DNA of 28,165 bases from Trueperaceae bacterium (GTDB lineage: Bacteria > Deinococcota > Deinococci > Deinococcales > Trueperaceae), in contig JAABSI010000035.1 of the NCBI GenBank assembly GCA_011390455.1, positions 1-28,165 on the forward strand, in the 5' to 3' direction. The stretch's first letter is position 1; every line of letters begins with the position of its first letter. The position numbers were made by a program, and so were the translations under genes. Below are positions 21,487-28,165 of this stretch, in pieces. The notes under the pieces were generated by a model. That model was not told the DNA's origin. It was given only the letters and a program-made list of their open reading frames with translations, and did not search any database.

Positions 21487-22947
21487 TCAGCCCGGGTCGC
21501 TCGCGAAGGTCGCGATCAGGTCGACGAGCGCGTGCGCGTCGCCGAAGGTGCTGGCCCAGCCGTACGAGACGCGCACGGCGCCCGACCCCTTGCCGCTCAG
21601 GCAGCCGCGGAAGGCGTCGATCGTCATCCGATCGTGGTGCGCGAAGCAGCCGGCGAGCTCTTCGCCCGAGATGCCGAGCGCCGCCTCGCCCGCGCCCGGG
21701 TTGCAGAAGCAGCCGGTCCGCAGCGAGATCCGCGCGGCGTTCGCGCGCCGCTCGACCTCGCGGTGGTCGACCAGCGCACCCGACGCGTCGTGCACGTTGA
21801 AGGCCATCGCGCTCCCGCGCCCGTCGCAGCCCGACGGGCCGTAGACGTGGACGACGGGCCGCCCGTTGGCGTGGCGCAACGCGAGCAGCTCCTCGAGGGT
21901 CCAGGCGGTCAGCGCCATCGCGCGCGCGTCGATCGCCGCTTGGCGCCCGCCCAGGCGCGCGAGGCCGTCCTCGATCGCCGCGAGCGCCAGGAAGTTCAGG
22001 GTGCCGTCCTCGAAGGCCTCGGCCCCCTCGTGCAGGTCGTGGCGCGGCTGCGCTACCGCCGCGTAGGCGATCGTGCCGCCGGCGAACCACGGGCGCCGCA
22101 GCGCGGCGAGCGCATCGCGGCGCGCGACGAGCGCACCGACGCCGGTGGGGAAGCCGAACATCTTGTAGAACGACAGCGAGACGAAGTCCGGGTGCACGGT
22201 GCCCAGATCGAGCGCATGGGTCGGTGCGAAGGCCGCCGCGTCGAGCAGCACCGACCATCCGCGCGCGCGGGCGCGCTCGACCCAAGCGAGCGAATGCAAC
22301 ACCCCCGAGAAGTTCGATTGCGCCGGGTAGGCGAAGAGCCTCGGCGCGTCGCTGCGGGCGGCCTCCAGGGCCCGCTGGAGCCCGTCGTCGTCGATGCGCA
22401 GCTCGGGGGGGCGCACCGGGGCGTAAACCACGTCGGCGCCGCGTGCGCGGGCGTACTCGCGGATGCCGTTGACCGAGTTGTGGTTGTCGTAGGTGAGCAG
22501 GTACGTCCCGCCGGGCCCGAAGGGGAACGACTCCGCGACGAGCTTCAGCGCGCCGCTGGCGTTGGGGGTGAAGACGACGACGTACTGCTGCGGGTCCGCC
22601 CGGACGTGCGCCAGCACGGCGCGGCGCGCGGACTCGACGAGCTCGGTCGCCGCGCGCGAGGTCGGGTTGGTCGAGTGCGGGTTTCCGAAGGTGCCCGCGA
22701 TCAGCCGCTCCGCGTGGGCGCGCACGAGGGACTCGGGGTAGAGGCCCGCGCCGGTGTAGTCGAGGTAGACGTCGCCGTGGCGATCGAGCCGAGCGAAGTC
22801 GTCGCGGCGGTCCGCGTCGAGGTCCGGGGACGCGTAGGCCGGCCAACGGCGCGCGAAGGCGGCGAAGGCGTCGTCGAAGGTCCGCCGGTCGCGGCCGCTC
22901 GGGTCGTCGGCGTGCCGGCCGTCTCGGCCACGCAGGCTGGTGGTCAT
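21487..22947 (-). CDS. Class V PLP enzyme related to molybdenum-cofactor sulfurase
   Basis: 486 aa with the NifS-like aminotransferase class V fold. Lys262 in SLSFYKMFGFPTGVGALV is the PLP-binding lysine. YLDYTGAGLYPESLV near 61-75 and FGNPHSTNPTSR near 87-98 are typical of the N-terminal half of Moco sulfurases. The RTGCFCNPGAGE motif at 410-421 supplies Cys413 and Cys415, the usual persulfide position of that family. The C-terminal MOSC domain of eukaryotic Moco sulfurases is absent, and no molybdoenzyme is adjacent, so the sulfur acceptor is unknown. GGGAGGG is 7 nt or so before the ATG at 22947, and a TACGAT -10 box lies at 22971-22976. Confidence 0.85.
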   Translation of the reverse strand: MTTSLRGRDGRHADDPSGRDRRTFDDAFAAFARRWPAYASPDLDADRRDDFARLDRHGDVYLDYTGAGLYPESLVRAHAERLIAGTFGNPHSTNPTSRAATELVESARRAVLAHVRADPQQYVVVFTPNASGALKLVAESFPFGPGGTYLLTYDNHNSVNGIREYARARGADVVYAPVRPPELRIDDDGLQRALEAARSDAPRLFAYPAQSNFSGVLHSLAWVERARARGWSVLLDAAAFAPTHALDLGTVHPDFVSLSFYKMFGFPTGVGALVARRDALAALRRPWFAGGTIAYAAVAQPRHDLHEGAEAFEDGTLNFLALAAIEDGLARLGGRQAAIDARAMALTAWTLEELLALRHANGRPVVHVYGPSGCDGRGSAMAFNVHDASGALVDHREVERRANAARISLRTGCFCNPGAGEAALGISGEELAGCFAHHDRMTIDAFRGCLSGKGSGAVRVSYGWASTFGDAHALVDLIATFASDPG

Positions 22948-22970
22948 CGGTCCCTCCCGGTCTCGGGCGG

Positions 22971-22976
22971 ATCGTA
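22971..22976 (-). promoter_or_regulatory. Candidate -10 element (TACGAT) of the PLP enzyme gene
   Basis: TACGAT on the minus strand, 23 nt before the ATG at 22947, leaving a short leader that contains GGGAGGG. This is a leadered counterpart to the leaderless promoters in the window. Confidence 0.4.
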
Positions 22977-23030
22977 CCGCTCGGAGCGGCTTGGCGAGCC
23001 CGGTCGCAGACGCCGTTCGCCGCGCGGCCC

Positions 23031-23036
23031 TACCCT
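23031..23036 (+). promoter_or_regulatory. Candidate leaderless promoter (-10 TACCCT) of the polytopic membrane protein gene
   Basis: TACCCT is followed by 6 nt (CGGGGC) and the ATG at 23043. Spacing is identical to 1278, 3151 and 7679 (minus). Confidence 0.45.
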
Positions 23037-23042
23037 CGGGGC

Positions 23043-24215
23043 ATGACGTCGACGCTCGCGGAACCGACCCCCACGCTCACCTACGCCCGCGCCCGCCTGT
23101 ACCTCGGCGCGTCCGCCGTCGGTACCCTCACCGTGCTGGCCGGCCTGGCGCTCCTGCTCGGCCTGCCGGAGCGTTGGTGGCCCACCGAGCCCGGCCCCTT
23201 CGTGCGCGACGTCCTCGCCTGGGCGGTCGCCGTCGCGGTCCACGCCGCCGTCCTCGCCCCGTTCGACCTCTTCGCCGGTTCGCTGATCCCGCGGGCGTAC
23301 GGTCGCACCGCGGAGCCGCTCGGGGCGTTCCTGGGCCGCTGGGCGCGCGGTGCCGTGCTCCACGGCGTCGCGCTGACGGCCGTGGGCGCGCTGGTGATGG
23401 CGGCGGCCCGCGCCGCCGGCGGCTGGGGCGCGATCGCGGCCTTCGTCGCCCTGTCGCTCGCGCTCCTCGCTGGCCAGCCGTGGGTGGCCGCGGCCATCGC
23501 CGGTTGGCGGGTGCGTCGCCTGCCGGTTTCTACTGCGACCGCCCCGCTCGGGGACGGCGCCTTGGCGTACGACGCCCCGCAACCCCACGTCACGGGGGGC
23601 GCCTACGGTCTGCCGCTCCGGACGCGCTGGGTGGTGCCCGGTCGCTGGTCGAGCGAACCCGAGCGGGTCGCGCTCGAGGCCCAGTCGGTCCGCCGCGCCT
23701 GGATCGAGCGCTCCGGCGCGCGCGACCGCGGGGTGCTGTTGGCGCTCGTGTGGAACGCGCTTCCGCTCGTGCTCGTGCTGGCGGTGTGGGGGGCGCCGGT
23801 GGCGGCGTCCGACGTGGTGCGGTGGGCGCTCCTCGCCACCGTGTGGTCGTTCGTGGGGGTCCTCGTGCTCCCGACGCCCTCGCGCCGCGCGGTGCTCGAC
23901 GCGGACGCGGCCGCGCGGGCGCACGGCGTCGACGCGGCCCGCCTGACGGCCGCGCTCGAGCGCCTCGACCTCGACCAGGACGACGAACCCGAGCGCTCGG
24001 CGGGGGTGGAGACGATCTTCCATCCGATCCCGGGGCTGCGTCGGCGCACGGCGCTGCTGGCGTCCGCCGACCCGCCGGCAGCCTCGGGAACGTCGACTTG
24101 GCACGCCGCCCGCGTCGCGCTGTACACCTCGTGGGCGAGCGCAGGATTCTTGGGGCGTGCGGTGCACTGCAACCTCGGTCGGCCCGAGGTGTGGGTCTTC
24201 CTACCGAGCGACTGA
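23043..24215 (+). CDS. Uncharacterised polytopic membrane protein
   Basis: 390 aa. Hydrophobic segments are seen at about 19-41, 55-80, 104-122, 128-150, 229-250 and 258-277, giving five or six transmembrane helices. Soluble stretches are residues 155-225 and the C-terminal 110 residues. Conserved-looking blocks are FDLFAGSLIPRAYGRT, TGGAYGLPL, IERSGARDRGVLLALVWN, LVLPTPSRRAVLDAD, VETIFHPIPG and the ending STWHAARVALYTSWASAGFLGRAVHCNLGRPEVWVFLPSD. I have an impression of similar C-terminal ends in uncharacterised membrane proteins related to M48 peptidases, but no HExxH zinc motif is present. Function is unknown. It ends 8 nt from the convergent MFS gene. Confidence 0.82.
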   Translation: MTSTLAEPTPTLTYARARLYLGASAVGTLTVLAGLALLLGLPERWWPTEPGPFVRDVLAWAVAVAVHAAVLAPFDLFAGSLIPRAYGRTAEPLGAFLGRWARGAVLHGVALTAVGALVMAAARAAGGWGAIAAFVALSLALLAGQPWVAAAIAGWRVRRLPVSTATAPLGDGALAYDAPQPHVTGGAYGLPLRTRWVVPGRWSSEPERVALEAQSVRRAWIERSGARDRGVLLALVWNALPLVLVLAVWGAPVAASDVVRWALLATVWSFVGVLVLPTPSRRAVLDADAAARAHGVDAARLTAALERLDLDQDDEPERSAGVETIFHPIPGLRRRTALLASADPPAASGTSTWHAARVALYTSWASAGFLGRAVHCNLGRPEVWVFLPSD

Positions 24216-24223
24216 CGCGGCGG

Positions 24224-25588
24224 TCAGGTCGAGGGCACACGGCCGCCGGGCAGCCGCGACGAGGCCACGGCCGCCGCGCCGGCGGCCAGCACGAGCAGCG
24301 CGAACAGGGCTCGGAAGGCGCTCTCGTCCGCCGCGGTCCCGAGGATCGCCGCCATCCCGGCTGCGCCGAGGATGCTGCCGAGGTAGCGCATGGTGGAGAA
24401 CAGGCCGGCGGCTTGGCCGGCCTCGTCGGCCCGGGCGGCCTCCATCGCCGCCGCCTGGACCGGCGCGCCCGCGAGGCCGATGCCCATCCCGACCACCATC
24501 AGCGGTACGAGGTACGCCGGCCAGGTCCAGGTCGTCGACACGGCCACGAGCGGCGCTGCGCCGGCCAGGGCGATCAGCGTCCCGGCCAAGGCTGGCGCCC
24601 GGCGTCCGATGCGGTCGGCGAGCCAGCCGCCTACCGGACCGAAGACGAGCATCAGCACGGACATCCCGGACAGGAGCAGGCCGACCTCGCGCGCCCCCCA
24701 CCCGACGAGCTGCGCCAAGAACACCGGAACCGCGAGCAGGATCGTGTACATCGTCAGGTTCGAGAAGAGGATCGACGCACCCGCGGGTAGGAAGCCGGGT
24801 CGGCCGAGGAGCCGAAGGTCGACGACGGGGGAGGCGACCCGCGCCACGTGGCGGCGCAGGCGCCAGCCTGCGGCGGTGGCCACGAGCGCCAGGGCCACGA
24901 TCGCGGACCACGGAACGCCGGGCACGCGCCAGAGGGTCGCCGCGAGCGCGAAGCCCACGAGCGCGGTCAGCAACAGGCCGCTGCCGGCGAGGTCGAAGCG
25001 CCCGGCCCGCGTGGTCCGCTCGGGATCGCCGACGCGAGCGGCCAGTGCGATGGCCGGGACGAGCACGAGCAGGTTGAGGGCGAAGATCCAGCGCCACCCG
25101 AAGGCACCGGTCACGAGGCCGCCGAGGGGCGGACCGATGGCGGCCGCCACCCCGATCCCGGCGCCGATCAGACCGAAGGCGCGGCCGCGTGCGGCCGCAG
25201 GTACGAGGGTTCGGACCAGCGCGGTCGCGTTCGGGATCGCGCTGGCGCCGGTGACGGCCTGGGCCGTGCGCGCGGCGACCAGGACCTCGACCGACGGGGC
25301 GAGCGCGGCGGCGAGGCTCGCGAGGCCGAAGCCGCCGAGGCCCAGGAGCAGGAGCCGGCGGCGCCCGAAGCGGTCGCCCAGCGAGCCACCGAGGGGCTGC
25401 ACGGCGGCCATCGCCACCAGGTACGACACCACGACCCAGCTCCCCCAGGTCAGCGACGCACCGAGGTCGGCGAGCACCTCGGGCAGCGCGACCACGATCA
25501 TGGTCGAGTTGAGCGGCGCGAGCACGCCGGCGAAGATCGCGGCGGCGACGACCAGGCCGGCCGTCGAGGACGGCGTTCCTGCCCTCAC
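24224..25588 (-). CDS. MFS exporter, DHA2 (EmrB/QacA-like) type
   Basis: 454 aa with many hydrophobic segments (12-14 helices). Motif A appears as GGSLGDRFGRRRLLLLG after helix 2. The N-terminal LNSTMIVVALPEVLADLG is typical of the 14-helix DHA2 drug:H+ antiporters, as is the motif-C-like GAGIGVAAAIGPPLGGLV. A second GGWLADRIGRR follows in the C-terminal half. The start is the GTG at 25588, whose GTGA overlaps the stop of the upstream enzyme gene by 4 nt. A longer frame runs antisense through that gene and is not coding. Coupling to a PEP-synthase-type enzyme suggests export of the enzyme's product or of its substrate. The drug specificity is unknown. Confidence 0.9.
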   Translation of the reverse strand: MRAGTPSSTAGLVVAAAIFAGVLAPLNSTMIVVALPEVLADLGASLTWGSWVVVSYLVAMAAVQPLGGSLGDRFGRRRLLLLGLGGFGLASLAAALAPSVEVLVAARTAQAVTGASAIPNATALVRTLVPAAARGRAFGLIGAGIGVAAAIGPPLGGLVTGAFGWRWIFALNLLVLVPAIALAARVGDPERTTRAGRFDLAGSGLLLTALVGFALAATLWRVPGVPWSAIVALALVATAAGWRLRRHVARVASPVVDLRLLGRPGFLPAGASILFSNLTMYTILLAVPVFLAQLVGWGAREVGLLLSGMSVLMLVFGPVGGWLADRIGRRAPALAGTLIALAGAAPLVAVSTTWTWPAYLVPLMVVGMGIGLAGAPVQAAAMEAARADEAGQAAGLFSTMRYLGSILGAAGMAAILGTAADESAFRALFALLVLAAGAAAVASSRLPGGRVPST

Positions 25589-28116
25589 GCCTCGGCGACG
25601 ATCCGCACCGTGCCCCGATCGCCGTCGACCTCGAGCAGCATCCCGTCGCGGAGGCGGCGGGTGCCGACGCGCGTGCCGACGACGGCCGGGAGCCCGTACT
25701 CGCGCGCGACGACGGCGGTGTGGCTCAGGACGCCGCCGGTGTCGGTCACGAGGCCCGCGGCGATCCCGAACAGCGGGGTCCACGGTTGCGAGGTCGTGGT
25801 CGCGACGAGGATCTCGCCCGGCTTCAGGTGCCCGGCGTCGCGCAGGTCGCGCAGGACGCGAGCGCGTCCGCGCACCCGGCCGCGAGCTCCGGGGTTGCCG
25901 GTCACGACGTCGGGCTCGCGCGTCTCGGGCGGTGGTCGGCCGTGGAAGGTGTTGCCCGCGGTCGCCGCCGCACTGGGCGCCGCACCGACGGTCTCGGGGG
26001 GTTCGACGAGGGCGAAGCGCTGCAACTCGTCCCGGCGCTGTTCGACGAGCGCGCGGCGGTCGAGCACGGTGGAGGACGCCAGGGTGGCGCGGATCTCGTC
26101 GAAGGTGAGATGGAGGACGTCTTCGGCCGCTGCCAAGGAGCCGTGGTTCGCGAAGCGGCGACCGACCTCGAGCACGACCCGCCGGACCGCGGCGGTGGCG
26201 CCGTAATCGATGAGGAAGGCGTGGTCCTCCTCGATCCGACAGGCGAACCGGGCCGCCGAGAGATGCCGCTCGAACTCGGCGCGCACCGGAGCCGGGTAGC
26301 CGCGCAGTCGCTCGCGCGCCTCTGCGACGAGGCGCTCGCCCTCGGCCGCCACTTCGGCGCGCCGCGTGCGGGCGTCGTGTTCGGGACGGCTCAGCGCGTC
26401 CTGCAGCATGGTGATCACGGGCGTCGGGTCCTCGACGAGGGAGGGCGCGCCCAACCCGAGGTAGAGCGTGCGGCGCCCGAAGTCGGCCAGGTAGCCGTCG
26501 AGCGCCTCGCGCACGTCGGCGGCGTCGTCGCGGCCGGCCAGCGCCCCGAGGACCTCGGTGGCCGGGAGGGCGGCGATCTCCTCGCTCAGCCCCGGGACCG
26601 CCGCGACCGCGTCCCGCACGGCCCAGAGGGCCTCGCCGGCGCGGGTCGTCAGCGTCGACTGACCCTGCAGCAAGCCGACGGCGTCGAGCTCGCTGGCGTC
26701 GTCGTGCAGCTCGCCATGGAGCGTCAGGTAGGCTCCGCGCGCTCGACCCGCTGGGATGACGATCTCGAAGTGCACCTGCCAGATGCGCACCAGACGCTCG
26801 TACGTCTCGTCGAGGTGAGCGAGGAGCGCGGCGTCGTCGGCACCCCGCAAGTCGAACTCGTCCCAGAAGGCGAGGTGGGCTTCGATCTCGGGCCGCCAGC
26901 GCCACGCCCAGACGTTCTCGAACCCGGCGTCGATCTCGGCGAACGCGGCCGCTCCGCGCGCGCTCCAGACCGCGCGCTCGTCTTCGGGAAGCTCCATCGG
27001 CTGGTTCGTCGAGTAGAAGTGCGTCCAGAAGCGACGCGTCAGAGACCGGATCGGGATGCCGTACGTGCGGGCACCATGCGTGAGGCCCTCTTCGAACACC
27101 AAGCGCATGAAGTCGTGCTCGAGCACGGTGGTCGGACCGGGCACGTGCATCCGGTCGCGCGACCAGCACTTCGTCGCGTCGTCGTCCTCGGACCACGGTG
27201 GAGCCAGTCCGCCGAGCGGATCGTCGGGCGCTTCCACCGAGCCCGGCGTCGGGTCCGGCAGCGCGGTCACGGGTCGGCACTGCAGGAGGTGGAGCTCGCC
27301 GTCCGCGATCGCGAACTCGACGTCGACGGGCCAGCCTTGGCGGCGCTCGAGGTCGCGGGTCAGCGTCGCGATGGCGGCCAGGTCGTCGTCCGCGAGCGCC
27401 GGCCGCTCGCGCAGGAACTTCGGTACGGCCAGCTCGACGGTGCGCCCCTCGGTGAGGACGGTCATCTTGGCCTTCTCGCTGGGTCGGGTCTCGACGACCT
27501 GGAGGTCGGTCTTGTCGAGCGTCCAGCCGTCGGGCGTGACGTGCCCGGCGACGAGGCTCTCGCCCAGGCCCCAGGTGGCGTTGACGATCATGCGGTCGCG
27601 CCGACCGGAGACCGGGTCGACGCTGAAGGCGACCCCGGAAGCGTCGGCGACCACGAGGCGCTGCACGAGCACGGCGAGCGCCAGTCCGTCCTCCGGGAGC
27701 CCGTGGTCGCGCCGGTAGGCCAGGGCGACGTCGCTGCGGAGCGAAGCCCAGGTGCGCTCGATCGCCTCGAGCACGGCGTCGAGGCCGACGACCCCGAGGA
27801 TCGTCTCGTGCTGGCCCGCGAAGGAGGCGGCGGGGCCGTCCTCGTCGAGCGCCGAGGAGCGGACGGCGACGGGCGGGGGTGGGGAGGCGTCCCCCACGAG
27901 CTGGGTGTAGGCGTCGACGATCGCCTGGCTGAGCTCCGGATCGATGCCGCCCGCCCGCTCGGCGCGGCGGTAGGCCTCGGCGCTCAGGCAGAAACCGGGC
28001 GGCACGGGGTGGGTCGCCGCGAGCGCGCTGAGGTGCGCGGCCTTGGGGCCGACGAGCGCCGGGTCGGCGGCGCGGGGGTCGCCCAGGGCCAGGACGAGGG
28101 AACTCAACGGACGCAA
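25585..28116 (-). CDS. PEP-synthase / rifampin-phosphotransferase-type ATP-dependent phosphotransferase
   Basis: 843 aa if translated from the TTG at 28116; the TTG at 28107 is equally possible and overlaps a mini-ORF stop. N-terminal ATP-grasp domain: GPKAAHLS (Lys25), VAVRSSALDEDGPAASFAGQHETILGV (82-109), GVAFSVDPVSG, and VDVEFAIADGELHLLQCRP with Glu267, Gln279 and Arg281. C-terminal swivelling domain: TDTGGVLSHTAVVAREYGLPAVVG, with phospho-carrier His799. Between them, about 400 residues replace the PEP-binding barrel of true PEP synthase. The order ATP-grasp, substrate domain, His domain is that of rifampin phosphotransferase. The middle domain begins CWSRDRMHVPGPTTVLEHDFM and is not clearly the rifamycin-binding one, so the acceptor is unknown. 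The frame remains open to the window edge, without an upstream ATG or GTG. Confidence 0.82.
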   Translation of the reverse strand: MRPLSSLVLALGDPRAADPALVGPKAAHLSALAATHPVPPGFCLSAEAYRRAERAGGIDPELSQAIVDAYTQLVGDASPPPPVAVRSSALDEDGPAASFAGQHETILGVVGLDAVLEAIERTWASLRSDVALAYRRDHGLPEDGLALAVLVQRLVVADASGVAFSVDPVSGRRDRMIVNATWGLGESLVAGHVTPDGWTLDKTDLQVVETRPSEKAKMTVLTEGRTVELAVPKFLRERPALADDDLAAIATLTRDLERRQGWPVDVEFAIADGELHLLQCRPVTALPDPTPGSVEAPDDPLGGLAPPWSEDDDATKCWSRDRMHVPGPTTVLEHDFMRLVFEEGLTHGARTYGIPIRSLTRRFWTHFYSTNQPMELPEDERAVWSARGAAAFAEIDAGFENVWAWRWRPEIEAHLAFWDEFDLRGADDAALLAHLDETYERLVRIWQVHFEIVIPAGRARGAYLTLHGELHDDASELDAVGLLQGQSTLTTRAGEALWAVRDAVAAVPGLSEEIAALPATEVLGALAGRDDAADVREALDGYLADFGRRTLYLGLGAPSLVEDPTPVITMLQDALSRPEHDARTRRAEVAAEGERLVAEARERLRGYPAPVRAEFERHLSAARFACRIEEDHAFLIDYGATAAVRRVVLEVGRRFANHGSLAAAEDVLHLTFDEIRATLASSTVLDRRALVEQRRDELQRFALVEPPETVGAAPSAAATAGNTFHGRPPPETREPDVVTGNPGARGRVRGRARVLRDLRDAGHLKPGEILVATTTSQPWTPLFGIAAGLVTDTGGVLSHTAVVAREYGLPAVVGTRVGTRRLRDGMLLEVDGDRGTVRIVAEA

Positions 28117-28130
28117 ACGGCCAGGGTCAT
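28104..28130 (-). CDS. 8-codon leader ORF with strong ribosome site before the PEP-synthase-type gene
   Basis: GGAGG (28136-28140) is 5 nt before an ATG at 28130 that reads MTLAVCVR and stops at TGA (28104-28106). That stop overlaps a TTG (28105-28107) in frame with the large enzyme. The only good ribosome site near the enzyme's start thus serves this tiny ORF. It may load ribosomes for coupled initiation at the TTG. Alternatively, a single-base error would fuse it to the enzyme. Confidence 0.4.
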   Translation of the reverse strand: MTLAVCVR

Positions 28131-28165
28131 GGACGCCTCCGGGGTCGTGCGCTGGATTGGTGCGC

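Noticed and set aside
24224..27280. 1018-codon minus-strand frame suggesting a fusion to the MFS exporter
   Set aside because: The first 564 codons are an out-of-frame shadow of the PEP-synthase-type gene. The exporter starts at the GTG at 25588.
1..28165. CRISPR arrays, tRNA genes, insertion sequences, phage or defence genes
   Set aside because: No direct-repeat arrays, cloverleaf-like segments, transposase or integrase motifs, or nuclease defence motifs were seen. The UvrD-like helicase is alone and looks like a housekeeping repair enzyme.

Overview
The window is GC-rich bacterial chromosome (strong G/C preference at third codon positions throughout), densely packed with ordinary genes. 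It shows no tRNA, rRNA, CRISPR array, transposase or phage gene. Promoter layout suggests the Deinococcus-Thermus group, possibly a Truepera-like lineage: a TAnnnT -10 element lies 5-6 nt in front of several ATG codons, leaving no room for a ribosome binding site, a pattern known from Deinococcus. This placement is an inference from sequence character, not an identification.

Layout. 1-676: the 3' end of an MgtE magnesium transporter. 690-5538: single genes in mixed orientation: a DinB/YfiT-like protein, a CaiB/BaiF CoA-transferase, a small exported protein, a zinc alcohol dehydrogenase, an exported cupredoxin and a TRIC/UPF0126 membrane protein. 4933-12526 is one uninterrupted minus-strand block, in transcription order: ugpB-ugpA-ugpE (ABC uptake system, glycerol-3-phosphate/sugar type, no ATPase gene here), fhs (formate-tetrahydrofolate ligase), selU and selD (2-selenouridine tRNA modification and its selenophosphate donor), and the TRIC/UPF0126 gene. 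A strong hairpin follows ugpB and another follows fhs, so the block is probably several transcription units.

12870-16483 is a tight plus-strand operon of three uncharacterised proteins: a helical 390-aa protein, a single-pass membrane protein and a long coiled-coil protein with a glycine-rich repeat tail. It is the best candidate in the window for an undescribed system. Next come a small carboxymuconolactone-decarboxylase-like protein, an uncharacterised four-cysteine membrane protein (both minus) and a UvrD/Rep-type helicase (plus).

20442-28165: an acetamidase/formamidase and a molybdenum-cofactor-sulfurase-like PLP enzyme (minus), an uncharacterised polytopic membrane protein (plus), and a minus-strand pair made of a PEP-synthase/rifampin-phosphotransferase-type enzyme overlapping an MFS exporter by 4 nt. 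That pair looks like an inactivate-and-export module for an unknown small molecule. Two genes with non-ATG starts (17973 and the enzyme near 28107) are each preceded by a tiny ORF whose stop codon overlaps the start, suggesting translational coupling.
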